Part shown: piece after piece, positions 12,821 to 24,024 of the stretch
How the letters are laid out: the number at the start of each line of letters is the position of its first letter
Position numbering within the stretch: position 1 is the first letter of the stretch
Source: Paragonimus westermani
Taxonomy: Eukaryota > Platyhelminthes > Trematoda > Plagiorchiida > Troglotrematidae
NCBI GenBank assembly: GCA_008508345.1
Contig: QNGE01003218.1
Coordinates: 1-64,000, forward strand
Direction of reading: 5' to 3'
Length of the DNA: 64,000 bases
Notes under the pieces: generated by a model
Seen by the model: only the letters and a program-made list of their open reading frames with translations
Databases searched by the model: none
Told to the model about the DNA's origin: nothing
Made by a program: the position numbers and the translations under genes

Positions 12821-14950
12821 TTGCATAAAAAGCTAGTTCATTCAACATCGCCGATGATATAATTATTACCATTAGCTCTGATACCAATATGTGTGCAGGA
12901 CGCGATATTTTTTAATTGCATCCACCGGTCAGTTGCGCTTGCGCTTGCGGAAAAAACCGGAAGCCAACTATCTTTCTTAAATGTCCATTTTGCACCAACC
13001 GATAGACGGCACCCTTCAATGCAGGACTTACTGGAAAGATACCTAGACGGCTCGGCGTACAAATTATCATAATTTTACGCTCTTAAAACAAAAGAAAAAC
13101 CTAATACTAAATCTGGGTATCAGAATATACGAAGATGGCTCAACGGATTTGCTACACAGTGGGGTCGCTATCCCGAAGAACTTACTTCATGATAACGATT
13201 ATCGGGAACGGTTCATCACTAGAAACACAATCAGAACAATACCAAAACATTGAGTGTAGAGCGTGTCAAAGAGGCCCGTGTGTATTGGATGGCCGTTCAT
13301 AGGTGAGAATAGAGCAAAATGGATGACACTTGGACTCAACCAGACAGTCAGCGGGACGTATTTTACAACATAGCCGCGCATACATTTCGTCATATCGACA
13401 ATTCTCTGGTTATTTTATAACGATGGACGACTATTTCAAACCTTGTATATGTAACTACTCTCCCGTGTCAGTTAGTCCACGAAAGCGATCCGATTCCGAA
13501 AGCCGTCGAGGATATTCGAATAAGATCGCTCTGGCTTGGTATCATGCCATCAGAAACTTTTTTTCAGGCGTTGCCTATACCCTGTCCACAGATTCTACGG
13601 ATTACTAACCCACATGTGCGGTTTAGATAATAGCCGAGGGTGACGTATTGTGCTAGTCAAACTATCGTTAAACAAGTGACCAATGATCTATGCTAACTCC
13701 GATCGATTGCTAGACCTATCTCCATCACATCGGTACATAATTGTAGTGGCTTGAAGATGAAATATTGAAAGCACGTTTGCATAACCTAAAGTATATTTGA
13801 GCACAGTGAAGTTTTTTTCAAGTTATTAGAAGATCGTGCGTGTTTATTAGTTCAGGGCACAAGTTTTCAACTGAACCTGACACAGATGAGACATATATCT
13901 CCAAAATAAACATTAGCGGAGCGTCGTTACTTTATTACAAATCAAAGCATTCTCGAATATTACCAAAACGCATACAAGGTAAAAGAAACACTCGAGAAAT
14001 TAAGCACTTGAGGGTTTTCTGGCCAGTTAAAACACAGCTGCTTTTGAGCTATTCAATACAGTCGAGGGGAGTATCTTATCAATAAAGCGAGGAGTCCGTC
14101 TACTTCACACTGCCACACGTGAAACGCGAGCATACTGCTGCACAAAACTTTGACACTGGGGGGATTTTCGCAATACGTCTGCTCTCAAATGTAATACCTT
14201 TCTTCTTTTCAGTGTTACATAACATAGCACATAGTTGGAACATTTATCAAATAAACTTCTCTTTGGAAAGCGTTCAAAATTTTCATTCACAACTGCTACA
14301 CGATTTGTTAGTTATACAAGTTAGCTCAGTCAAGACGGATTTAATTCTCTAGTCCGTCTATTCAACTCCCATGCCTCTCCTGTCAGCAGTTCGACGTTTC
14401 AAGATCTTTCAAGGCGTGCTATTCTTGCAGTCGAGTCAGGATTCTAATTTAAGGGCTTTGCCAGGTCTAATTAACAGCACAATTTAAGTTGAAAACTTAA
14501 TTCACATGGTAAATGGTCAAAGTAGGCCTCACAAACTTCCTTCAATTGTTTTATAGATGTAAAGAATCTGCCATACTTTTATCAAATTATCTACCAAGTG
14601 TCTGGTGAAAAATACACCTCAACCGGTTCTCAAATATTTTAGGTGCTTAATTATGGATTCAATGGGTATCATCACTCAAACACTGCATTTTACTAGGTTT
14701 GCCCTACCAGAACATATCGTTGTATAAAATACCACCAAGCTACCAGAAAGATTTTGTCCATATCTTGAGACTACCGATGTCTGTCATCAAATCGCTACGC
14801 CACATCGGTATCTGTGGTCCTTGCTACATACTAGGTTAGAGATAGATAAAAAACTTTCCATATGTGAACACATTTTTAGTAAGCCTATTCAATTTACACT
14901 ATTCGCGGTTCATAAAGAAACATCTGGTTTGACAGTGCATACATTTGTTA

Positions 14951-15181
14951 CTATCGCTCGAGGTCCTCACGAGATAGGCATATTAACAAGTACCACGGTT
15001 GATTAACGATATTAGCCTGTGCATAATTTTGAAGCTTCCCGAACATATCAGAAGGAAACGCACTCATCACTTGTGAGCGATTATCAACGAGTGGAGCAAT
15101 ATCACGCTTTTGTATATAAGAAATACGAGAAATGAAAAGGTTACATCTGCTCTTCGTGTGATCTGAACTACATTTCTGGCA
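14951..15181 (-). CDS. Candidate exon with C-x2-C...C motif, possibly gene A
   Basis: A well-formed acceptor (ggtgttctattttattcag) opens a frame in phase 0 that begins CQKCSSDHTKSRC and continues with RISYIQKRDIAPLVDNRSQ and SAFPSDMFGKLQNYAQ. The three early cysteines with a histidine suggest a small zinc-binding element, but the fourth ligand is not obvious. The open frame runs to 14951. A donor could be earlier, for example CCGTG|gtactt, so the left boundary is a maximum. The phase would match a donor in the 17.2-kb exon. It could be a chance open frame. Confidence 0.28.
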   Translation of the reverse strand, partial: CQKCSSDHTKSRCNLFISRISYIQKRDIAPLVDNRSQVMSAFPSDMFGKLQNYAQANIVNQPWYLLICLSREDLER

Positions 15182-16025
15182 CTGAATAAAATAGAACACC
15201 GGTTGACTAGTTCATCGCATCTATCACATTGGCACAGTGGTTGGTGCAGCCAGATGGTCAGATGACTGAACAGACAAGTAAATCAGGTTTGACCAATGCA
15301 GATGAATCGATCAATGAATCAGCCAGATAATCGTTGCGCACCAAACAACGGAATTTCTGAGCGATTACCTTCATTTAAGATGGACGTGTTTTCAAGGTTG
15401 ATAGTGATCTTGATGTGCAACCCCATGAAACTGCTATACTTCACTCTGATTTGTTCATTCACTTATCAGAGGCTTTCCCTATGGACTCCAATGTACTCGA
15501 CAGTTACTTTGCACATGCCTCGGTTTTGGTAATCAAAGTGGTCTACGACTGAATTCATAGCAAGCTTCTTGTTCCCTGTACGTTTTTCAGAGGACAATAT
15601 GTGAGAAGCATACGATCATTGGCCATGGTAGATATATTTCAACAAACTGTAAAACGAACGATTATTCAGGATTCATAGAAATGACGTGCGTAGGGCTCAT
15701 TTTCAGTCTGAACACTGCTAACACGCGTTACAATGCTATCACGTTCTTCCGTTTCGAACCACGAGTTTCAGAACATGGAACATATACACTTAATGACAAC
15801 AGAGGAACATAAAAAATATATTCATAGAAAGCTTTTTTCTACAGCTGTTTTATGTTGCAACCCTTCACATGTAAACCCAAAGCTCAGAAAGAAGCATCTC
15901 TAGCAAACATTGCAAAAGACTACCCGGTGGCACTGGTGGATTCCAGCTTGAATCAATTAGACAATCAATGTGCAATACACAGCGCACTGAGTGGATAGTT
16001 AGATACAATTAAAGTTTCTGAGTCT

Positions 16026-16130
16026 CTGGTGCGGCTTCGTATCACAGATGGTAGAGCACTTGTTGTGTCCTGATAAGCCCTTTTTACCACTAGTTCGAAT
16101 CCAGGCGAACCTCAGACTTTCATCACCCAG
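16026..16130 (+). repeat. tRNA-like SINE head
   Basis: Contains an A-box-like stretch (gatggtagagcac, about 16048-16059) and a perfect B-box core, GTTCGAATCC, at 16093-16102. The spacing is that of an internal RNA polymerase III promoter. A cloverleaf with paired acceptor arms cannot be drawn, so it is not an intact tRNA gene but the head of a tRNA-derived SINE. A looser B-box-like copy is seen at about 30793-30802. Confidence 0.45.
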
Positions 16131-16546
16131 GTTTTTTCTCGATCGTAAAGTACGCCTTCACGTCGTTTCAGTCACGTTACACCACTCAAAAATTGTCTTG
16201 TTTGAATTCGAGGCGCCACCTACAGAATCACAACCCTGGAATGAAAAGCACTGCTGGTTGGGGTTAGTCAGCATTTCTGTTTGGAATAAACTTTTTACAC
16301 AGTAGAAATAAATCTTATCAGAGGCCCCAAATGCTCTTTCCTGGCACGCTAAGAGACTTATACCTGATTTCTTTTTTCCTGGTACGATTGACTTGACTAA
16401 CTCGTAGAGTTTTAATCGATATTCACATTAAATTGATTTATTCCAATGAGTGTATCACACGGCGATATATTGGAGAACTTGTTAGGGTGAGCTGTATATT
16501 GATTCACGCCACAATATTATCTCGCTGTTCTGCGTTACTGGTCAAG

Positions 16547-16676
16547 ATGAGGATCCAGCTGACGGTTAATGAACACGTACCAGGCCCGAAAAACAAACGA
16601 CTTGCTTCTTACTACCTACATCTGTTTGATAACAAACTTTCTACACATCCAGAAAAATGTTACTTAGCAGTTATCG
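16547..16676 (+). CDS. Candidate plus-strand exon
   Basis: Open frame beginning ATGAGGATC just after a possible acceptor (ctggtcaag) and ending at a good donor, ATCG|gtaggt, in phase 1. It encodes about 43 residues including NEHVPGPKNKRLASYYLHLF. The frame stays open past the donor to 16813. No family is recognised. Lying opposite gene A, it could be part of a plus-strand transcript or chance. Confidence 0.22.
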
Positions 16677-17222
16677 GTAGGTGCAGAATGAAACAACGTT
16701 TAACTGCAGCTCAAACGTCAATGGATGAAGATTGCTGCATTCGTTATCACGATGAAAACTCCGACGCACTAATCCGTCCTAAAACAAATGTAATTATCAG
16801 GCATGCAAAGTAGACTTTCTGTAGACCGAAAATAGTTGACAAAAATGAAGACCAACGCCCGCCCACAGAGCATGTGTAACCCATGGGCAAGTTGCTTTAG
16901 CGACTAGCTTGCTAAATTACAGCGCGCAAGCGACCAGTTAACGGAAATGTTATCTGAAAGTGATTCTTGCACATTACCATTATTACACAGTTTATTTTCA
17001 ACCTTGTATTACTCTGATCCCTGGTTCAATCCGTCATCTAACTGATGAAGGATCTATTTTCAGGTAAAACGCCAACCTATTTCCTGTTTGTTCCCAAAAC
17101 AGTATCTTCCCTAGAACGGAACCTGCATTTTGTGTTCTGTTCAGGAGATACGCCGTCTTAAAACCTTACTCACACACGTGATCCACAATATTCACTGAAG
17201 CACATAAACGAACAGCCTATAT

Positions 17223-17435
17223 TCAAAGGTCGAACTCATTCGGAAGGGAACGGAAGGGCTCAGGATCGCCGATATAGCATGAGACCTTGAGGGTTAGCTT
17301 CGGCGATTCCACGATGCAGCAATAGTACTGTGGTAACTGATCTCGGGCCCCAACAGTCAATTCCCATGGCTTTGTAATGTGTGCTGTGAAACCGCATTCT
17401 TCGCAGTTTGCTTGTTTGAAGATGAACAACGCAAA
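17223..17435 (-). CDS. Unrecognised gene A, possible terminal exon
   Basis: Entered after aactgtcag in phase 0 and open for 70 codons to a TGA. It reads KQANCEECGFTAHITKPWEL, then QLPQYYCCIVESPKLTLK, and ends GDPEPFRSLPNEFDL. It has six cysteines, including a C-x2-C pair and a C-C pair. The composition looks like a structured extracellular or metal-binding segment. An alternative donor AAG|gtctca after KLTLK would allow splicing in phase 0 to the cysteine-bearing exon near 15.2 kb. Family unknown. Its link to the upstream exons is inferred from strand, order and spacing only. Confidence 0.42.
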   Translation of the reverse strand, partial: FALFIFKQANCEECGFTAHITKPWELTVGARDQLPQYYCCIVESPKLTLKVSCYIGDPEPFRSLPNEFDL

Positions 17436-17728
17436 CTGACAGTTCGGTTTTCAGTATTTATTTTGTGCCACCTAACCGTCTATCATAGCCAAGTTGGATG
17501 TTCTCCCTGATGTTCCCACGATAAAGAAGTAGTTTGATAAACGGCGTCAATGAGCTTTCCTTTGGTGGCTTGCTTCAATTTTTCTTCCCAACTATCACAA
17601 GTCAAACTTACAATAGTCGCTAGAAGCAAACTCATATGCACCATTTCAATGTTGATTCAAGTCCTGGATTCTTATGGAATGCTTCTTTGGGTCAACTCTA
17701 TAGGCCCCGCTGTTCAAACGTTTCATAC

Positions 17729-17950
17729 TATGAGCAGGTAATTGGAATGTGGTAGTGGTTATGAATCGTCGATTTGCATGTAGGTGGATTCGGTACACTT
17801 CCCAGGAATAGTTGGCGAATTCTGATGGTTGTATTTCATGACCTCCCCATCTCAAACGTACGCCTGTGCCTTGATACCTTTTAACTCTTTCATTATACAT
17901 ACCCGCAAACTCCCCGTCTTTTGTAATGTCTTTGGAAGTTATCCGAACGA
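17729..17950 (-). CDS. Unrecognised gene A, middle exon
   Basis: Begins after acceptor ccacag with two bases that complete the phase-1 codon from the 24.0-kb exon. It then reads VRITSKDITKDGEFAGMYNE and continues with RYQGTGVRLRWGGHEIQP and NYSWEVYRIHLHANRRF. Alternating hydrophobic and charged residues with aromatics suggest a beta-rich globular domain, but no family is recognised. An in-frame TAA lies just upstream of the acceptor. The 3' end is uncertain: CATA|gtatga gives phase 1 and is used for these coordinates. A weak TATAGA|gttgac about 36 bases further on gives phase 0, which would fit the next exon. The frame stays open to 17646. Confidence 0.45.
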
Positions 17951-20895
17951 CTGTGGCTTACGTGTCACAGCTGCTTTCCAGAACAATTTCTAGCAGAATC
18001 GCCTTATTCCAATGCTCCTCCGATGATCAGGGTTTACCTAAGGGGATGAATTAATGTACGGGCTGTTTCGTGTAAAATTTACAAAGTGTTAACATAACAC
18101 TGAGACTCCGTGTGAGTTTACACGTACACGCACCAACTGCAATGTGAACACAAACAGTGAAACTTACCACATTGTTCATAAGCACGGTCACTAAATTTCG
18201 ACAAAAATCTACCGGTGGATCTTACTCACACACGATTAAGATAGAACATAGATAGAACTCGTTTATTACGCATGGTATGATAACAAGTGCACATTAGTCA
18301 ACTCACTTGGCAAAGTTTCGCTGATTTTTCGGTATTGACAAGGGTTCAGATTATTTATGCACTTCGGTAACAGCGGTAACCAAGTCTAGTTTCTCTTTAA
18401 GGACAGGCAACCCGTGAAGTCTATTTGATGACAGAGTTATGAATAAGGGTTAATGGCCTTCAGTTGGTGCTGCTGGTGAAGTCTGATTCAGAAATCATCT
18501 GGACAAACGGCATCCTTACCAACATACTCCACACTTCGGCTAACGAATACTACTGTTCTGTACCTCAAATGCATTAATTCACATGTCATATTCATTCTAA
18601 AACCTGCTCCATATCAGTCGTTGCATGAGCTGTTGCCTTGAGTGGACTCTATGGATAAAGTACTTCTGACATCAGTGTCATAGGTAACACTAAGCAGAAT
18701 AACCAAGTAAAATATATCACATTACTGAATGCGAGTTACTTTGCGTTGGTATACATCCATGAACTAGTACCAGCTTTGAAGAGTTGCACTCACCACACTA
18801 TCTCTGTAAAAAACATTTTACTACGCTGTGGTATTACTAACAGTGTAGTACTTCATAAAACTGTTTTCACGTGATTTCACAGGAATGAAACAACAGCTTT
18901 TGAATGTTTGTGGCAGAGGTAGCTTGTTATGCGAGCTGTTTTACTAAGGTCTTGTTTGTTCTCTGGTCTACTCCGTTTTCGACTCTTTTAAACAACACTC
19001 GAATGCACTCCGATGCTAGTTGTTAATCTCAACCGCTTCTTTTATACGATCGATCGGTTTAACCTGCCTGAACTCAGATTAGTTGTGAATTAACCCACTT
19101 ATTCAGTACACTTTAATTGATAAAGTTTATGCGGCAGTTTTCGGAGAAAAACAAAATACTGTTATTACTCGTTCATGAGACATGGTTTTCGGAACTTTCT
19201 AATACAAATACATCGTGGTTTGATGTTTACTACTGCATTCTATCGTCAGGCCTTTGCTCACTTCTTAAATTATCACGGAGCAATCAACTCCTCATTTTAT
19301 TCACATCAGTAACATGCAGTATTCACGACGTGTATTCTGTAAAGGCTAGTTATTAGTAAATGACAGTTGGCTATGTAATTTTACACAGCTTTAACCTTTC
19401 CGTTGTGCAGATGTTTCGTACATCACGCCTTTTTTCTTTAGATACCCGTATAACCTTGTAATAATACTGTGCAAATATTTCCGCTATAAGAAGTTCTTCA
19501 GGTGTACGAAGGTAGCAGCCCAGTTGCAACTAAGCTCGGCTATTTAGTTTTTAGATAAGTGTAGATGTGTTGATAACTAACCAGTCGCCTACGAAAACTT
19601 AGTTTGTCAATAAAACGCTGGTGGCTTCTGAGTTATGCAGACATATCTGATCACAAACCAAAACCCTTCTGTAATGTTGAGACGGATTTAGCTTCAACAC
19701 GGTTCCCGCAGATATCAAAGGGTGTATCCCGCGCATTATCTTCACTGAATATCACATGAATGTGAGAGCTGACAGCACAACGATAACTTGCAAAAGACCA
19801 TTTGAATGCCGACTTGTGAGCAATCTTGTTCAGAAGAACTGTGAACTAGTTGTAAGTTGTACAGATGACATGACAAAACAGGTGGAGTGTTGTGTTGAAC
19901 ACATTTATGCACCTTACGCAGACAGGTTAACGGTGTTTAGGATCGTTGCTAGAAATACTTTCGGAACCAGTGCGGATATAAAAAACTCCGGAGAAATCTG
20001 TGGAAATACTTAAATGCTTCTCAGAACCGATATGAGCTTTATAGGCTGCAATGGATTTACATACTTCCCATATATGTCTGAAAGTGTTAGGAGTAATTTC
20101 CTGGTTACCAACCTAACAGTCACTAGTATTTACTTTTCAGCTGATCGGATTACAGTATTCGAGGTTCAGACGAGTGTCTGCAAAAATTCAAACACGTCAG
20201 AGAGTTTTGGCGCGGAATTTTGCGAAAAATTTTGTTTTGAAATATAACCTACAGTCTTAAGTTATCTGTTTGAAGCCTCAGGGTTTCTTTACCCTTGATA
20301 AATTGTTCATTTTTCTACTGAAATCGTAGGTATACTTCCTCCCATACAGCTAGGCCTACCAAGAACGATACGGCTACTCTGAATTATTCAAATACGCGAA
20401 GTTTGCGGTTTTGCTATGGAACATAACACTCAGATTTGTTAGATGACAAAATACAGAATCTGCTCTTTGAAAAAATGTCATTCTCGATTGCTAAATTTGT
20501 TTGTTGTCATTCGAGATGAGGTAATTTAAATCCACAGCACGATGTCATGCAGTCTGAGATTTGAGCGATGCGAATTTTGTTGACCTAGCTAAATTCATTC
20601 AGATACTTTTCCAAAGCATCGCACATCAATTTTTGTCTGGGTTTGAAACTTACTCTATTGGACCCTAACAACATTCAACTACCTTGGAACTTTTATGAGG
20701 TTCTTCATTACTCACATCGTTCTGCAGTGATACATATGACTCCCGACAATATGGATAGTAAATGTTTGGGCAGTCTGATAAACGTTATTCAGTTGGTTAT
20801 AATCCATTAACTCTGTTCGAGAAAAATATGTCGGTGAGTTCATTTAGAATTTTCATGGGCTACCAGGACTCCATAAACCCATATGAAGGAAATCA
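17951..20895. other. Interval without supportable exon
   Basis: Probable intron of gene A. Frames at 19117-20247 are open on the plus strand but unremarkable. Confidence 0.4.
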
Positions 20896-21500
20896 GTGTA
20901 CACAGATCAATTCATTCAGAAGGCGATACAGACGTTTGGGTTGAAACTTAAGCCACCCTCTGTGAATAATAAACTTGCGTTCATTAGTCTTCTTTTCAAG
21001 GGGGATCCCACGACCGAATTTATCTCAAGAAAGCTCACAAGGTCAGTCGAAGCAATCTACCTTGCCGCTCAATTGTGCGTGAGTTTCCTTTCAACACCTG
21101 TTAACATGCCACAACTTAAAGACGAACTTGCATATTCTATAACCAGTTATTGTGTGTACTCATTTGTTTGTTCGTGTAGAGCATCATATATTGGTCGTAC
21201 TACAAGGCGATTGTGGGAGAGAGTGCTTGAAAACCATCCTGTGTGGTTGAACAGTGGTGTGATTAAAACGGTTTCAAGCGTTATTGTTGCTCATTTGACG
21301 GGCTTTAGTCATTTTGTCAGTAAGAAAGATGCATTTCAGATTGTCTACCAAGTGCCAAGGAATCGATCAAAAACGGAGGGATTCTGAATGTTGACCGTTG
21401 CCAAAGCCATTAGCATCTGATTGCGCAACCTTGAACACTGCGCTCAGAAGAAGTTCGTTTGGAAACTGGACCCCCTTTGGCCCACAATCAATCACTCCCT
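20896..21500 (+). mobile_element. Penelope-like retroelement fragment with GIY-YIG domain
   Basis: A 163-codon open frame reads LAFISLLFKGDPTTEFISRK, STPVNMPQLKDEL and CVYSFVCSCRASYIGRTTRR, with the YIG core at 21187-21195. This is the spacer and endonuclease of a PLE. It ends at a TGA near 21387. The family's tail continues past it (MLTVAKAIS, then LEHCAQKKFVWKL) with a further stop, so the copy is dead. It lies in an interval between gene A exons, in the opposite orientation. Confidence 0.72.
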
Positions 21501-23816
21501 CGATTTGGAACCCCGTCGTTAACCCATAGTGGCCGTTTCTCTGACTCACCTTAGTTGCTGTTTTCTTACTTATTGTGTTGTAATTAGCCTGATAATCAAA
21601 CAAAGAAAACATATCTTGTTCGCTACTCTGTCATTCTCATGTTTTCAATGAGAATTTTTGAACGAAATAAACTGATTTACTGGATCAGTCCTGATATGCA
21701 TGACAAACAAACAGGTGAATTCAACATGTGAACTTGAACACATGCAACCAGACCACTGTAACCTTGCTTTCAAATTTCGTATTAATAAACTAAACAACTT
21801 TCTTTGCAGTTCTCAGTTTGAGGTCAATTTGATGTGAGTTATAATTTAAACACCACCACCACTGAAACTGTGAAGTTGTCAATAAGTAAAGCAGTATTTC
21901 TCAACACTTTATCATCAGTTACAGGGTGGCATCATCATCGAGGACTGCTTAATCCACCGCACACAGAGCACAGTTGAGAGTTCTCGCGCTTCAGACCACA
22001 GGTTTCATGAAGTATGTGTAAAGAATTCCAAGCAGTCAGCAGGGCTCATGGCGTGGAACACAAACACGTTTATGATTTGTTGTCTTCGCACTAAACACAA
22101 CTCAGTAAACATACAAATGATAACGAAAGAGGAACTGGTTGTAGCTAGCACTAAGGAAATCTTCTATAACTATGAGACTAGGGAAGGAAGCACGTTCATG
22201 CTGCACCAATCAGGGTGAAAATGGAATCTCACAGAAATCCGTTCTTGGATGAGAGGCTTCTCCATACGAAAATTAGGGCTTCACATCTGCGGTTCACCTG
22301 TTTCTGTCGGTAATACTTTCCTAATCTCACGAGAACTCACAGCTTGCAAAAGTCTGATATTTTGGATGGAAAAATAGCTGGATGGGGGAATTATACTCTT
22401 TGACGCATCATTGTCCAAAGATCTAGGTGGGTCTGCCCAACATTTCGTGTCCCTTAGTCTCATTTGAATTGGGCACAGACTTTACCTCTAATATCCTACA
22501 CATATGCAAATCGTGATTTAAATAAAATGCCAGTTGAGCCAACTCATCCCATTTTCACAGAAAAAAATCATGGGCTTTCATCCTATTTGCTGGCAACTCT
22601 GTTTGCCCTTGGTGATCATTTGCATTGTGAATGTACGAATTAATTCATTGAATATGTATTACGCTTGCTACTGCAGACTGATACTGGGAATGCTATTAGC
22701 TGACTACGTGACAAGTTGTGGGGACTCCTTCATTGAATTTTGATGCAGGCATTTTAATGCTTGCGAAGTTTTGGGTCGTGTATTCATGCTTAACCAACTC
22801 ACATTCCATGAAGAGATGACGCAGATTTGAGCTAACCCGTGTTCATTCTAAACTTGTCAGTGCTCGAATAAAGGGAATTAGGAAACACAGACGCACATCC
22901 ACGACACAAACGCTGTCACGTGGCTTAAGTTCCGCTCACTCGGCTTATTTTGATGTTTCATCCGGATAAAAACGGCCGGGAATTGTAGAAACAACCTGAG
23001 TACTGATGAGACGCGTACGCACGCAGCAAACCGCTGTTAACGGGGAAAATTCGGCAGAATGCTGAATAAACCAGGTGCAATTAAGCGTAAAATTGCCCAC
23101 TCTTGGCTGGGTGGTGATGTGTTATTCTATAGGCGAAAGTTATATGAATAAGGCAAATGTTGAACGGTTGAAATTGACGACTTGCTGGTGTAGGTAGACG
23201 ATGATGCAACCATGACCTTAGAGAATCAACAAACGTGAATTTAATTTAACGCTGCTTGCTACACAAAGATACCTCGTTTTTTGTTTGTTAATCGCAAATA
23301 TGCTTGAATCACACGGCTAATAATGTAGTAGAACAACGTTCAGTTTTCACTCTGATGGACTGTCAAGGACAGCAATGTAAAACGTGGTGGCTTGATGAAA
23401 AGAATTTCAGCTTGGCCTGCCCTCGTACTACGGGGCTTTCGTTAAAGGTTATAATTGACTTACACAACCATCAGTAAAGTTGATGGGCACCACTTTCGTT
23501 TGATCAGTGCAGTGATGGAAGCCGGAATAGTGTCTGATATGATCAGATGAAGCTTTCACTAGGATGAACTTTGTAAGCGGCAGCTGAAGATGATGTTGAA
23601 ACAAATAAAAACTTAAACCACTTTTGAGAATGTTGTGATTGTTCACGTTGAGGCAATTTGCCGTACACACTGGAACATACCGATTCAGGCAGCCGTTCAA
23701 ATTGGCACCGTCAACATGTCTGTTGAGCCAGGATGAAATCGTACAGAGTGTGACCAAGACTAAGGTAATGCATCATCTACATGACAACTTCGAACGGCTT
23801 TGGAGCGTCAACTCAC
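21501..23816. other. Interval without supportable exon
   Basis: Probable gene A intron. No recognised content apart from the PLE fragment at its left edge. Confidence 0.4.
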
Positions 23817-24024
23817 ACTGGCCTTTTAATCCAACATACATAGAGGGTGCGTTTAAATGAGGATGTTGCAGCAGTTTATCTAACAGACGCTTATCTGCTC
23901 TCTTAGTATTAACGTCTCCGACACCCTGAACGTCTACACGAATGCCACTGTGGTTCACAATATCTGAAATCGAGTTACGTTTTTCGTTTCTAGGTTGTAC
24001 TACTGTTCTCTTCAAGGTGAACAT
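23817..24024 (-). CDS. Unrecognised gene A, upstream exon
   Basis: An open frame of 69 codons plus one base starting at an ATG (in-frame TGA 24 bases upstream) and ending at a consensus donor, GGCCAGT|gtgagt. It encodes a basic, polar segment including DIVNHSGIRVDVQGVGDV and then KRADKRLLDKLLQHPHL. The phase-1 end joins in frame to the exon at 17.95 kb, giving YVGLKGQ-F-VRITSKD at the junction. The ATG could be the true start, or an acceptor could lie just after it (cttgaag); the upstream pyrimidine tract is poor, which favours a start exon. I do not recognise the family. Coding status rests on the open frame, the strong donor and the phase match. Confidence 0.45.

Larger units (their letters stand above)
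6000..14950. other. Long interval without supportable exon
   Basis: Many short open frames but none with recognisable domains and good splice sites on both sides. This is where part of a missing C1GALT-type exon would be expected if the 5.9-kb exon belongs to the gene at 34-42 kb. No AGDSRD-like block was found by eye. A (GT)n run and one weak inverted repeat are the only repeats noted. Confidence 0.4.

Noticed and set aside
12838..13062. Minus-strand readings with a GFRFFPQ segment, checked as the missing C1GALT exon
   Set aside because: No AGDSRD block precedes it, the frame stops soon after, and splice sites do not fit.
16026..16110. Candidate tRNA gene
   Set aside because: Only the A- and B-box-like parts are present; acceptor and anticodon stems do not pair.
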